From: Raineyella fluvialis
Lineage (GTDB): Bacteria > Actinomycetota > Actinomycetes > Propionibacteriales > Propionibacteriaceae
Length of the DNA: 64,000 bases
Assembly (NCBI RefSeq): GCF_009646095.1
Contig: NZ_CP045725.1
Span: 1,674,001-1,738,000, forward strand
Direction: 5' to 3'
A model generated the notes under the pieces. The model saw nothing but the letters and a program-made list of their open reading frames with translations, did no database searches and was not told the origin of the DNA. This document shows, piece after piece, positions 16,690 to 25,606 of the stretch (position 1 is the first letter of the stretch; each line of letters opens with the position of its first letter). A program made the position numbers and the translations under genes.

Positions 16690-18003
16690 ATGACCGGCGA
16701 TCGGGCGTCCACTCGGCAGGGGCGGTGGTCGGTCCTCGGCGTGTTCCTCGGGCTCGCCGTCATCGGCGCCCTGACGATCGTGCCGAAGGTGATGGGCTGG
16801 AACGACGGCACCCGGATGGCCACCATCCAGGCCCTGGTGCAGCACCACACCCTGTCGATCGAGCCCACCAGCTTCGCCTCCGTGAACGACAAGGTGTTCA
16901 TCGGCGGTCACTTCTACTCCGACAAGCTCGCGACGCCACAGTTGCTCGGGGCCGCGGTCTACTGGCCGATCTGGCATCTCGGGATCCGGCTCGCGCCGGA
17001 CTGGAACCTCGCCTACTACCTGGTCACCCTCTTCACGGTGAAACTGTTCTGGCTGCTCGGTCTGGTCGCCTTCTACGGGTCGCTGGCCTTCACCCGGCTC
17101 GACCGGGTCCGTCGGCTGTGGCTGACGGTGGCGCTCGGCATCGGCACCCTGGTGCTGTCCTGGTCGGCGACGTTCAACAACCACTCGCTGGCCGCCTCCT
17201 GGGTGGCGATCGCCTTCTGGTTCCTGCTCCGGGCTCGGAACAAGGGGCGGGTGCTGCCCAACCTCTTCCTGAGCGGGCTGTTCTTCGGGCTGGCCGGCAG
17301 CTCGGACGTGCCGACGATGGCCTTTCCCGCGGCGTTCGGCCTCTACGTCCTGCTCGACCGGCGGCTGCGTCGCGGCACCTGGGCGTACGTCGTCGCCCTG
17401 CTCATCGCCGTCGCGCCCGCCCTGGCGGTCAACTACGCGATCTCCGGCAGCCTCGTCCCGGTGCAGATCGTCCCGCGCTACTTCGACTTCCCTGGATCGC
17501 CCTGGAACGCCGAGCACCTCACCGGCACCGGGGTGAACAGTGGGTCCTTCCTCGGCCGCTACACCACGGGCATGCTGGTCGGGATGCGAGGGTTCCTCGT
17601 CTACAACCCGCTGAGCCTGCTGGCGCTGCCGCTGATGGTCCGCGAGTTCGTCCGCCGCCGCCGGTTCGCCTCCGAGGCGCTGGTGATCTTCCTGATGTCG
17701 GTGGTCATCGTCGGCTACTACTGCCTCGCGTCGAACAACTACGGCGGCGACGCGTACAGCATCCGCTGGTTCGTGACGATGCTGCCGTTGTGGATGTTCT
17801 TCCTCTACCCGCTGCTGGAGGGCAAGGGCGCCTGGCGCTGGGTCGTCCTCGGCGCGTTCCTCGCCGTCTCGGTGCCGATCGCCGTGATCGGGGCGTGGAA
17901 CCCGTGGAGCCGCGCCGACGTCAACCCGGTGCCGCTGCTGTCGAACCTCAAGATGGCCCCGGACCTGGCGCGATCCCTCTGGGCGGCGATCACGCACTCC
18001 TGA
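16690..18003 (+). CDS. Polytopic GT-C-like membrane protein
   Basis: 437 residues with about ten hydrophobic spans. A large first extracytoplasmic loop contains GWNDGTRMATIQALVQHHTL and FIGGHFYSDKLATPQLLG. Acidic or polar residues after the first span and the overall layout resemble GT-C (ArnT/PMT-like) glycosyltransferases, which use polyprenyl-phosphate sugars on the outer membrane face. The next gene encodes a polyprenyl-phosphate glycosyltransferase, which would supply such a donor. The ATG at 16690 begins just before the first transmembrane segment; the long open frame upstream is a shadow of the opposite-strand GT2 gene. Function inferred from topology and neighbours. Confidence 0.6.
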   Translation: MTGDRASTRQGRWSVLGVFLGLAVIGALTIVPKVMGWNDGTRMATIQALVQHHTLSIEPTSFASVNDKVFIGGHFYSDKLATPQLLGAAVYWPIWHLGIRLAPDWNLAYYLVTLFTVKLFWLLGLVAFYGSLAFTRLDRVRRLWLTVALGIGTLVLSWSATFNNHSLAASWVAIAFWFLLRARNKGRVLPNLFLSGLFFGLAGSSDVPTMAFPAAFGLYVLLDRRLRRGTWAYVVALLIAVAPALAVNYAISGSLVPVQIVPRYFDFPGSPWNAEHLTGTGVNSGSFLGRYTTGMLVGMRGFLVYNPLSLLALPLMVREFVRRRRFASEALVIFLMSVVIVGYYCLASNNYGGDAYSIRWFVTMLPLWMFFLYPLLEGKGAWRWVVLGAFLAVSVPIAVIGAWNPWSRADVNPVPLLSNLKMAPDLARSLWAAITHS

Positions 18004-18135
18004 GTGCCCGCGCTGGGCCTCTCCCGTTCCTGTGCAGAGCAACAGGAACCACTCACCCACGGCACGTAGCCGTCACAAGAACCGGGCCGAGTCTGGACAC
18101 ATGTCCGCAGACGAGGCAGGGAAAAGGTGACGCAG

Positions 18136-19188
18136 ATGGACCAGAGCGCAGTCGACCAGCAGCGCAGGGCCCCGGACGCCCTGGTCTCGTACGTGTTCCC
18201 GATCTACAACGAAGAGGGCAACATCGGCGTCCTCTACCGGGAGATGCAGCAGGTCGTCCGTGACCTGGGGCACCGGGTCGAGTTCGTCTTCGTCAACGAC
18301 GGCAGCACTGACGCCTCCCTCGACATCCTGCTGGCCATCGCCGCGCACGACGCCCGAGTCCGGGTGATCGACTTCGCCCGCAACTACGGCCACCAGATCG
18401 CGGTCACCGCGGGCATCGACGCCGCGGTCGGCGACGCCGTGGTCATCATGGACGCCGACCTGCAGGACCCGCCCGAGGTCAGCGCCGAGCTGGTCCGGGA
18501 GTGGGAGAACGGCTGGGACGTCGTCTACGCCCAGCGCCGCAGCCGGCGCGACACCGCGTTCAAGCGGATCACCGCCGCGCTGTACTACCGCCTCCTCGCC
18601 GGGCTGTCGGAGATCGACATCCCTCGCGACACCGGAGACTTCCGGCTGATCGACGCGAAGGTGGCGGGCCAGTTGCGCCGCTACGGCGAGCACGACAGGT
18701 TCCTGCGCGGCATGGTCGCCGAGATCGGCTACCGCCAGAAGGCGGTCCTCTTCGACCGGCACGAGCGCCACGCCGGGACCACCGGCTACCCGCTGCGGAC
18801 GATGATCCGGTTCGCCGCGGACGGCATCATGGGCTTCTCCAGCAAGCCTCTGCAGCTCATCTCCCGGATCGGCACCTCGATGGCGATCCTCGCCCTGGTC
18901 GGCATCGTCTACGCCCTCGTCCGCCGGATCGTCTACCCCGATGCCGTAGTCTCCGGGTGGACGTTCACCATCATCGCGGTGCTCTTCGTCGGCGGCGTCC
19001 AGACCCTGATGACCGGCATCATCGGGTCGTACGTCGGCCGGATCTACACCGAGGCCAAGGGCCGGCCGCTGTACGGCGTGCGGGCCCAGTACGGCGTGCC
19101 GACCCGCGCGATCGCCCCGACCGGGTTCGAGGTCACCCCGCCGGGCTTCGACGCGGCGCCGATCCGCTCCGAGACCGCCGATCGATGA
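18136..19188 (+). CDS. Polyprenyl-phosphate glycosyltransferase (GtrB/DPM1-like)
   Basis: About 350 residues. The N-terminal GT2 domain has SYVFPIYNEEGNIGVLY, FVNDGSTDASLDILL, and VVIMDADLQDPPEV with the DAD metal motif, typical of dolichyl/bactoprenyl-phosphate sugar synthases. DFRLIDAKVAGQLR follows, then two C-terminal membrane spans (about residues 235-300) and a cytoplasmic tail. These proteins move a sugar from a nucleotide donor to undecaprenyl phosphate at the inner leaflet. I prefer the ATG at 18136 with AGGTG six bases upstream; a GTG at 18127 overlaps that site. Translationally coupled to the GtrA gene (ATGA). Confidence 0.85.
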   Translation: MDQSAVDQQRRAPDALVSYVFPIYNEEGNIGVLYREMQQVVRDLGHRVEFVFVNDGSTDASLDILLAIAAHDARVRVIDFARNYGHQIAVTAGIDAAVGDAVVIMDADLQDPPEVSAELVREWENGWDVVYAQRRSRRDTAFKRITAALYYRLLAGLSEIDIPRDTGDFRLIDAKVAGQLRRYGEHDRFLRGMVAEIGYRQKAVLFDRHERHAGTTGYPLRTMIRFAADGIMGFSSKPLQLISRIGTSMAILALVGIVYALVRRIVYPDAVVSGWTFTIIAVLFVGGVQTLMTGIIGSYVGRIYTEAKGRPLYGVRAQYGVPTRAIAPTGFEVTPPGFDAAPIRSETADR

Positions 19189-19730
19189 GCGTGCGGGGCA
19201 GCCGTCCGGGGGCGTGGGCGATGAGCATCCGGGGCCCCATCGCCCGCATCCGACCGCTGCTGACGTTCTGCCTGGTCGGGCTGGTGAACACCGTGGTGTC
19301 GTACGCCGTCTACCTGGGACTGCGACTCGTGGTGCCCTACCTCGCCGCGTACGTGCTCGGCTGGCTGGTCGGGGTCGGCGTCTCGTTCCTGCTGAACTGC
19401 CGGTTCACCTACCGGGTGGCGCCGACCTGGCGTGGCCTGGTGCTCTTCCCGCTCTCGAGCCTGCCCAACATCGTGCTGTCATCGGCCGGCGTGGTGCTGA
19501 TGGTCGAGGTGCTCGGCTGGGACCAGCGGGTCGCGCCCCTGGTCGCCACCGTGCTCGCCGTCCCGGTCGGCTACCTGATCGCCCGCACGATCCTGGTCCG
19601 CCCGGTGCGCCCGGCCGGGCAGGAGCCGACGCTGGGGGAGCGGGCCGGGCACGAGCCGGCCGCGGGGCCGAACGTGGGCGACACATCCGACGCACGGCGA
19701 CCCATTGCGTACAAGGTTTGTCCAAGGTAG
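19185..19730 (+). CDS. GtrA family protein
   Basis: 181 residues with four membrane spans and a cytoplasmic, Pro/Ala-rich tail. LLTFCLVGLVNTVVSYAVYL and SFLLNCRFTYRVAPTW are the GtrA family signatures (N..V.Y, N..F.FTY). GtrA-type proteins are thought to flip or help flip polyprenyl-phosphate sugars made by a partnered GtrB enzyme. The start codon overlaps the stop of that partner. With the GT-C-like protein at 16690 it makes a typical three-part O-glycosylation set: donor synthase, flippase, and outer-face transferase. Confidence 0.85.
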   Translation: MSVRGSRPGAWAMSIRGPIARIRPLLTFCLVGLVNTVVSYAVYLGLRLVVPYLAAYVLGWLVGVGVSFLLNCRFTYRVAPTWRGLVLFPLSSLPNIVLSSAGVVLMVEVLGWDQRVAPLVATVLAVPVGYLIARTILVRPVRPAGQEPTLGERAGHEPAAGPNVGDTSDARRPIAYKVCPR

Positions 19731-19821
19731 GCTCCCCTTATCTCGCCGACGGGGGCGCCCCCTTGGCGGCCACCTGCCATCCCTTCACCAGGGGATCGCA
19801 CCAAGAAGGGAGTACCACCCC

Positions 19822-20391
19822 ATGCGCACGTCCATGTTCCGGTTGGCGCTGGTCGCCGCCGCCTCCGCACTCGCCCTGACCGCCACCGTCGGCCAGGCTC
19901 AGGCCTCGAACATCGCCCCCCACGGGGCTGCTCGCGGTGTCACCCGCGTCACGCTCGACACCGGCACGGTGGGGGCCGTCGTGGGGCTGGGTCTCACCCC
20001 GGCTGCGGTCGCCCCCGGCGTGCTGGGCGGCAGCCCCCTGCAGGCCGCGTTCCCGATTGTGGGAAACATGAAGGGCGGCATCGTCAAGCACACGGGCGGC
20101 CTGAGCCTGACCAAGGGTGGGACGGTGCTGACCCTGACGAACTACTCCATCAACGAGAACACCGGACGGCTGACGGCTGAAGCCGCCGTCAACGGCACTG
20201 AGGTGGGCCGCATCCCCCTGTTTCACCTCGACAACGTCCACACCAACGTGGCCGGCTGCGCAGTAACAGCCGACCTGGACCTCAGCCCCGAGGCCTCGGC
20301 CGCTGTCCACGACGTCTTCGGTCTCGACATCGCGCCCCAGGCGCTGGCCGGAGCCCACTTCGGTAACGCCTGCGTCGCGCCCCGCACCTAG
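19822..20391 (+). CDS. Secreted protein with signal peptide, HtaA-like pattern
   Basis: 189 residues. The N-terminus is a clear Sec signal peptide (two basic residues, hydrophobic core LALVAAASALALTA, likely cleavage after AQA). The mature part contains KGGIVKHTGGLSLTKGG, VLTLTNYSINENTGRLTAEA and GRIPLFHLDNV, which resemble the beta-rich pattern of HtaA-like and related actinobacterial secreted domains (HxGGL...LTN...G.L.A...G...LF.L). Two cysteines are present in the C-terminal part. HtaA proteins bind haem, but key haem ligands cannot be confirmed here. It stands alone between two GtrB/GtrA pairs and ends at a strong hairpin. Confidence 0.55.
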   Translation: MRTSMFRLALVAAASALALTATVGQAQASNIAPHGAARGVTRVTLDTGTVGAVVGLGLTPAAVAPGVLGGSPLQAAFPIVGNMKGGIVKHTGGLSLTKGGTVLTLTNYSINENTGRLTAEAAVNGTEVGRIPLFHLDNVHTNVAGCAVTADLDLSPEASAAVHDVFGLDIAPQALAGAHFGNACVAPRT

Positions 20392-20404
20392 CCAGGTCAC
20401 GCTC

Positions 20405-20446
20405 GTCGAGGGCGGGTCGTGGACAGGCGTCCGACCCGCCCTCGAC
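20405..20446 (+). terminator. Strong hairpin after the secreted-protein gene
   Basis: A perfect 15-bp stem (GTCGAGGGCGGGTCG with CGACCCGCCCTCGAC) and a 12-base loop, 13 bp after the preceding stop. There is no U-tract. Its position also argues against the upstream in-frame start at 20419 for the next gene. Confidence 0.75.
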
Positions 20447-20523
20447 TGCGCTCCGCAGGGGCTAGGCGCCAAGCCGAATTGGCAGCGGACGCCCGGCGGT
20501 GGCAGCCACGTTATAGTGCCGCC

Positions 20524-21525
20524 ATGGTTTATCCTCCGGCCACACCTGCGCGGCGGTGCCGCTCGCTGAGCGTGGTCGTCCCCTGCTACAACGAGGAGGC
20601 CAATCTCGAGGAGCTGCATCGCCGGCTGTCGGCGACGCTCCCCGAGGTGGCCGACAGCTGGCAGATCGTGTTGGTCAACGACGGCAGCGCCGACCGCACC
20701 GAGGAGATCGCCCTGGGGCTGGCCAGGCGGGACCCGTTCGTGCAGTTCCTGTCCCTCTCCCGGAATTTCGGCAAGGAGGCGGCGATGCTCGCCGGCCTCG
20801 AACATGCCCGCGGGGACGCCGTCGTCATCATGGACGGCGATCTGCAGCACCCTGTCGAGATGATCCCGGCCCTGGTGAGTCGTCATCTCGACGGCTTCGA
20901 CCAGGTGATCGCCCGCCGCGACCGCAAGGACGACCCCAAGCTGCGTACGGCGCTGTCGCGGGCGTTCTACCGGGTCTTCAACACCTTGATCGACGTCCCG
21001 CTCAACGACGGGTCGGGCGACTTCCGCTTGCTCAGCCGCCGGGCCGTCGACGCGCTGATCGCCATGCGAGAGACGAACCGCTTCTCCAAGGGCCTGTTCA
21101 GCTGGATCGGGTTCCCGAGCGCGATGATCGAGTACGAGAACGTGCAGCGCGACGCCGGCCAGAGCAGTTGGACGATGCACAAGCTGTTCGAGTACGCGCT
21201 CGACGGCATCCTGTCGTTCAACACCAAGCCGCTGCGGGTGGCGATCTGGATCGGGCTGTGGATGGTCGGCCTGATGCTGGCGTACGTGGTCTGGCTGATC
21301 ATCGGCGTGGCCGTGTTCGGCGTGCAGGCCCCGGGCTACGTGACGACGATCGCCGCGCTGGTGGCCCTCAGTGGCATGCAGTTGATCGTCCTGGGGGTGA
21401 TCGGGGAGTACGTCGGCCGGATCTACTCCGAGGTCAAGCGCCGCCCCGCCTACCTGCTGCGGATCGACTCGGCCCAGGACCTGCCGCCCGCCTCCGGCGT
21501 CCCCGGTCCGGCCGGGCAGGGCTGA
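20524..21525 (+). CDS. Polyprenyl-phosphate glycosyltransferase (GtrB/DPM1-like), second copy
   Basis: 333 residues. The GT2 domain has LSVVVPCYNEEANLEELHRR, VLVNDGSADRTEEIA and VVIMDGDLQHPVEM (the DxD motif reads DGD), followed by GDFRLLSRRAVDALI and two C-terminal membrane spans. Same architecture as the gene at 18136 but clearly diverged. The ATG at 20524 is preceded by TATAGT at 20512-20517 with only six bases between, which suggests a leaderless transcript; the longer frame from 20419 starts inside the terminator stem. One base separates it from the following GtrA gene. Confidence 0.83.
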   Translation: MVYPPATPARRCRSLSVVVPCYNEEANLEELHRRLSATLPEVADSWQIVLVNDGSADRTEEIALGLARRDPFVQFLSLSRNFGKEAAMLAGLEHARGDAVVIMDGDLQHPVEMIPALVSRHLDGFDQVIARRDRKDDPKLRTALSRAFYRVFNTLIDVPLNDGSGDFRLLSRRAVDALIAMRETNRFSKGLFSWIGFPSAMIEYENVQRDAGQSSWTMHKLFEYALDGILSFNTKPLRVAIWIGLWMVGLMLAYVVWLIIGVAVFGVQAPGYVTTIAALVALSGMQLIVLGVIGEYVGRIYSEVKRRPAYLLRIDSAQDLPPASGVPGPAGQG

Positions 21526-21526
21526 C

Positions 21527-21955
21527 GTGGGGTTCCTGCGGACCTGGACGACACGGCTGTGGCCGCTGGTGAAGTTCTCCCTCGTCGGCGTCGTCAACAC
21601 CGGCGTGTACTACGGCGTCTACCTGCTGCTCTACCGCTTCATGCCGTACGTGGCGGCGCACCTGATCGGCTGGACCGTGTCGGTGATCGGCTCCTACCTG
21701 CTGAACTGCTGGTTCACCTACCGGGTGCGGCCGACCTGGCTGAAGCTGCTCGTCTACCCGCTGTCCAGCCTGCCCAACGTCATCTTCACCACCTTCGGAG
21801 TGGTGCTGCTGATCGAGGTGCTCAAGGTCAGCAAGGAGCTCGCCCCGCTGATCGCCGGCCTGATGGCCGTCCCGTTCAGCTACCTGTTGGCGAAGCTCCT
21901 GCTGGTGGGACGCGGTGACCGCGACGGATCCGGAGCACCTGCACAACGACGGTGA
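21527..21955 (+). CDS. GtrA family protein, second copy
   Basis: 142 residues with a GTG start one base after the upstream stop. Four hydrophobic spans with LVKFSLVGVVNTGVYYGVYL and SYLLNCWFTYRVRPTW, the GtrA signatures. A close paralogue of the protein at 19185, but with a shorter tail. Probably the flippase partner of the GT2 enzyme just upstream. Its last 80 bases overlap, tail to tail, with the end of the convergent YfhO gene. Confidence 0.85.
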   Translation: MGFLRTWTTRLWPLVKFSLVGVVNTGVYYGVYLLLYRFMPYVAAHLIGWTVSVIGSYLLNCWFTYRVRPTWLKLLVYPLSSLPNVIFTTFGVVLLIEVLKVSKELAPLIAGLMAVPFSYLLAKLLLVGRGDRDGSGAPAQRR

Positions 21956-24374
21956 GGGCCACCGCCACCGCGGTGATGACGAGCCCCGGCAGCAGGCCCC
22001 TGGGGTGGTAGGAGCAGGTCAGTCGGCTGGCATCCCGGACCGGGACGGTGAGCATGCCCGCCCGGGCGGTGACCGCGACGGGGCCGTCGTCGGTGCGGCA
22101 GGCCCAGCCGGGCAGGGCGGTCGTGAGGATGACCGCATCGCCGGTCTGCGGTGCCGGCCAGGCGATGCTGACCTGCTCCTGGCCGAAATGTACGTCGGCG
22201 CCCTGGCCCCGCGAGGTGGTCACCATCCGGTCGAGCGCCTGCGGATCCAGGCAGCCGACATCGCCGGGACGGACCCTCAGGCCGTCGCCGCGCAGGGTGA
22301 AGGCGACATGTCCGTCCGCGGGGACGGGGCCGAGGGTGTGCACCTGGGGGACGTCCCAGGAGGAGGTGCGGCCCTGCCAGGTGATCGACCCACGCCGCTC
22401 GGGTGCGTACGCGGGGGTGACGACCTGGAGGATGCTGCCCGGCCGGCAGTCCGCGGCGACGTCCACCTCGGCCGGCCCGTGCGTGACCAGCGGGCCGTCC
22501 TGGGTCACCCTTCCGGTGGCCCGTTCGGTGAGCCGCAGAGCAGGAGCGGAGTAGAGCGGGAGGCCGGCGAGCCGGTCCCGGGTGGCCCACACTGTGCCCG
22601 GGGGCACCCCGTCCGCCGCCGTGACCGCCGGGAGGACGGTGACCGGGGCGTTGACCCGGTCACCCGTACGGGAGTGGACGCCCAGGAGCGCCCCGGCTGC
22701 GGGGTCGTCGTCCGCCAGCGCGACGCGCCGCCGGTAGTAGCGCAGGCCCAGCGCCGACAGCGCGTCGGCAGTGGTCTGCGGCAGCGTGCTGGAGTAGTAG
22801 TCGACCCCGTCATAGCCGAGCAGGAGCGGGTCATTGTCCGAGCCGTGCGAGGGGACCCGGGCCCGCTCACCGCGCGGGACGATCGGCACCAGCCCGTGGC
22901 GGACGTCGAGCGCACCGGCGCTGACCGTGTTCGGGCCGCCGTGGATCTTGGCGTTCTCGCGGTAGAGGGCGGCGGCCGTGAACCCGCTCTCGCCCAGGAT
23001 CGTGACGATCATCAGCACCGGGAGCCATCGCGGCCGTCCGGCGGCGGTGGCGGCCAGCAGGACCAGGCTGACGGCGGTGAGGGCGAGGGTGGCCACCGGC
23101 AGCAGGCGTTGGCCGGCGACGAGGGCGGCCAGCGCCGCGACGACGGCCACCCCGCCGAGCGCCGGCCACCGCTCGGGGAGCCCGGCGCCGAGTCCGAGCC
23201 ACGCGCTGATCGCCAGGATCCCGGCGATGACGAAGGCCTCCCGGTAGTCGCTGCCGTTCGGGGCGGCGAAGCTGTGCCAGAGGAGCTGGGTGGCGGGGAG
23301 CTGCACACTCACCACGGCGGCCACCGGCAGCACCACCAGGATGATCCGGACGCGGGCGGCCAGTCGCCGGTTCCATGGGGCGGCCGCCACCAGGACGAGG
23401 GTGCCGAGGCCGATGAAGAGCCCGGGTGAGCCCGAGTAGACCTTGCCGGGGAACAGTTGGGCCAGGGCCTCCCACCAGGTCACCTGGTAGAGGTGGGTCG
23501 CGGGTACGCGTGCGGCTGACCGGACCTCGTCGAGCACCGGCAGGACCAGCCAGGCGACCATGGCGATCCCCAGCGCGAACCCGAGGATCACCCGCGTCAG
23601 GGCGAGGGCCGACTCCCGTAGACCCGCCCGGTCCACCGCGAGCAGGGCCAGCAGCACCAGGCCGGTGCCCAGGGTGGCCATCACGGCCGTGTAGTAGTTC
23701 GCCGTCCAGAACAGCGCGACGAGCAGTACCGACCAGGCGAAATGCCGTCGCCTGACCAGCTGAACCGCCGCCCACAGCAGCACCGGGAAAGCCACCAGGC
23801 CATCCAGCCAGGAGAGGACGACGATCCCGTCCCCGGTCAACCAGCCGCTACCGGCGTACGCGGCCCCCAGCGCCACCGCGATCACCCGAGGGGCCGATCG
23901 GTGCAGCGACAGCAGCAGCCAGGTCATCGCCGCGGCGGCCGAGCCGATCTGCAGCAGGGCGATGGTCTGCGCCGCGAGGGTGAGCTGGTCCTCCGGGAAG
24001 AGCACCAGCAGGAGGTTGCCGGGACTGGCCGCGTAGGTCGCGAAGTCGCCCAGGTACGGCAGACCCAACGCGCTGTGCCAGTTGAAGAGCAACGAGTCCG
24101 GACCGCCGGGATGCAGCAACAGGTCCCGCAGGTAGGCCTTCTGCGGGAGCAGTTGGTGGTGGGCGTCGTTCACCGCCCACGGACGATCCCCGAACGGGAA
24201 GACGCCGGTCAGCCACATGCCGGTGAGGTGGGCCGCCATCGCCGCGACGGCCGCGAGCACGGCGGGGAGCAGCGCCTGGCGTACGCCGACAGTGTCCGCG
24301 GCGAACGGCGACGCCACGGCACGAACGCGCACCGACGCGACCGTCCCGGGACTATCTGTCGCGGCGCTGGACAT
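21876..24374 (-). CDS. YfhO family membrane protein (first of three)
   Basis: 832 residues. About a dozen hydrophobic spans cover residues 25-480, with PFGDRPWAVNDAHHQLLPQ and FNWHSALGLPYLGDFATYAA in the first large loop, typical of YfhO family proteins. A large extracytoplasmic beta-rich domain (about 490-790) follows, with LLGYDGVDYYSSTLPQTT and a closing TALPGWACRTDDG block, then a final membrane span and a basic tail. YfhO relatives act with polyprenyl-phosphate sugar systems to add sugar to lipoteichoic acid or other surface polymers. Neighbouring GtrB/GtrA pairs fit that role. Two paralogues lie at 28-33 kb. Confidence 0.82.
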   Translation of the reverse strand: MSSAATDSPGTVASVRVRAVASPFAADTVGVRQALLPAVLAAVAAMAAHLTGMWLTGVFPFGDRPWAVNDAHHQLLPQKAYLRDLLLHPGGPDSLLFNWHSALGLPYLGDFATYAASPGNLLLVLFPEDQLTLAAQTIALLQIGSAAAAMTWLLLSLHRSAPRVIAVALGAAYAGSGWLTGDGIVVLSWLDGLVAFPVLLWAAVQLVRRRHFAWSVLLVALFWTANYYTAVMATLGTGLVLLALLAVDRAGLRESALALTRVILGFALGIAMVAWLVLPVLDEVRSAARVPATHLYQVTWWEALAQLFPGKVYSGSPGLFIGLGTLVLVAAAPWNRRLAARVRIILVVLPVAAVVSVQLPATQLLWHSFAAPNGSDYREAFVIAGILAISAWLGLGAGLPERWPALGGVAVVAALAALVAGQRLLPVATLALTAVSLVLLAATAAGRPRWLPVLMIVTILGESGFTAAALYRENAKIHGGPNTVSAGALDVRHGLVPIVPRGERARVPSHGSDNDPLLLGYDGVDYYSSTLPQTTADALSALGLRYYRRRVALADDDPAAGALLGVHSRTGDRVNAPVTVLPAVTAADGVPPGTVWATRDRLAGLPLYSAPALRLTERATGRVTQDGPLVTHGPAEVDVAADCRPGSILQVVTPAYAPERRGSITWQGRTSSWDVPQVHTLGPVPADGHVAFTLRGDGLRVRPGDVGCLDPQALDRMVTTSRGQGADVHFGQEQVSIAWPAPQTGDAVILTTALPGWACRTDDGPVAVTARAGMLTVPVRDASRLTCSYHPRGLLPGLVITAVAVALTVVVQVLRIRRGHRVPPAGASPTGS

Positions 24375-24556
24375 GCCGTGATGCTAAGCCACGACAGCAG
24401 GACGTCGGTGCCGGTGTCCGCCACAGCGATCCAGAAAGCCTGCCCGCCTGGCCGCTTGGCGCGCTGCCTCGGAGGGGGCACGAGTGTCAGTGCCATCGGG
24501 TGCTGCGATTGTATCTATATGTGACACAATTACATATGGTCTCCCCAAGGTGTGCG

Positions 24557-24590
24557 GAAGCTAGCTTCATATGTATCGATAACTGATACA
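24557..24590 (+). promoter_or_regulatory. Promoter with two palindromes upstream of the AbiEi gene
   Basis: GAAGCTAGCTTC (24557-24568) is a perfect palindrome. TGTATC and GATACA (24572-24577, 24585-24590) form a second inverted repeat with a 7-bp spacer. The second overlaps a -10-like TACACT at 24587-24592 that ends six bases before the ATG, so the mRNA is probably leaderless. AbiEi antitoxins repress their own promoters through inverted repeats, which fits. Confidence 0.55.
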
Positions 24591-24598
24591 CTTGCAGC

Positions 24599-25606
24599 AT
24601 GGCGTCAAGTCCTGGTGTGACTGCTCGGGCGGTGAACATCGCTGCGGGCCAATGGGGCCTGCTCACGACCGCCCAGGGTGAGAAGGTGGGTGTCACTCGC
24701 CTGAAGCTGTCCCGTCTGGCCGCCGCAGGCTTTCTTGAGCAGGTCGACCGCGGTGTGTATGCGGTCGCCGGATCCGACGACCCTCACCGCACGCTCCGGG
24801 CGGCCTGGCTCACCCTCGACCCTACCCGCACGGCCGAGGAACGCCTCGCCGACCTCACCAGGGCCGGTGTCGTTTCCCACACCTCCGCCGCCGGGCTGCG
24901 CAGTCTCGGCGACCTGCTCGACGACCGACCCGAATTCAGTCTGCCGTACCGCAAACAGACGCGCCGGAACATCCGTCTCCATCGGGCCGCTCTCGCTGCC
25001 GACGAGGTGCAGCTCGTCGAGGGCCTCCCCACAACCACGGTCGAGCGTACGGTCGCCGACCTGCTGCGTGACGGCCAGGACCCCGACCTCGTCGCCCAGA
25101 TCGTCGGACAAGCGACTGGCCGCGGCTTGGTCGATCGTGACGTCCTGGCCGGCCACCTCGATCCCCTTGCGAAGGCGCACGGCGAGCCCGATGGGACCGG
25201 GTACGTGGATCACCTGCTGGAAGTGGCAGGGCTCGGACTGGCCGACCAAGTCGATTACCTCGCCAAGACCGAGGCCGGGCGCGTGCTCTGGGAGTCGGCC
25301 CAGGCCACCCTGTTGCGGGAGATCACCGAATCGGCAAGAGTCGCACTCGGGAAGGAGCTCATACTCCAGCTCTCCGAGGTTGTGAAGGCTTTCCCAGCCT
25401 CCGCCATTCCCCTGCCGACTGAGGTGATCTCCCCGGCGGTGTGGGAGCACGTCCAGCAGGCGGCTGCGGCCGTTCTTGCTCCAGGCGCCGCTGCCTTCGC
25501 GCCGGCCGGGCAGCGCCGGGTGGCCGCGCCCACTCGGCCCACACCGCCGGCGGCAACCGTCGAGGAACATGACCAGGACCAGGCTGACCAGCAGGAGCAG
25601 CGATGA
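24599..25606 (+). CDS. Type IV toxin-antitoxin AbiEi family antitoxin
   Basis: 335 residues. The N-terminal winged helix-turn-helix reads AAGQWGLLTTAQGEKVGVTR then AAAGFLEQVDRGVYAVAG, the standard AbiEi DNA-binding domain. The middle (VVSHTSAAGLRSLGDL, VEGLPTTTVERTVADLLRDG) is the AbiEi effector domain. The last ~70 residues are Ala/Pro/Gln-rich and disordered. AbiEi represses its operon and counteracts the AbiEii nucleotidyltransferase toxin; AbiE systems stop phage by abortive infection. The stop overlaps the next start (ATGA), the usual arrangement, but that toxin gene is gutted. The antitoxin itself appears intact. Confidence 0.8.
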   Translation: MASSPGVTARAVNIAAGQWGLLTTAQGEKVGVTRLKLSRLAAAGFLEQVDRGVYAVAGSDDPHRTLRAAWLTLDPTRTAEERLADLTRAGVVSHTSAAGLRSLGDLLDDRPEFSLPYRKQTRRNIRLHRAALAADEVQLVEGLPTTTVERTVADLLRDGQDPDLVAQIVGQATGRGLVDRDVLAGHLDPLAKAHGEPDGTGYVDHLLEVAGLGLADQVDYLAKTEAGRVLWESAQATLLREITESARVALGKELILQLSEVVKAFPASAIPLPTEVISPAVWEHVQQAAAAVLAPGAAAFAPAGQRRVAAPTRPTPPAATVEEHDQDQADQQEQR

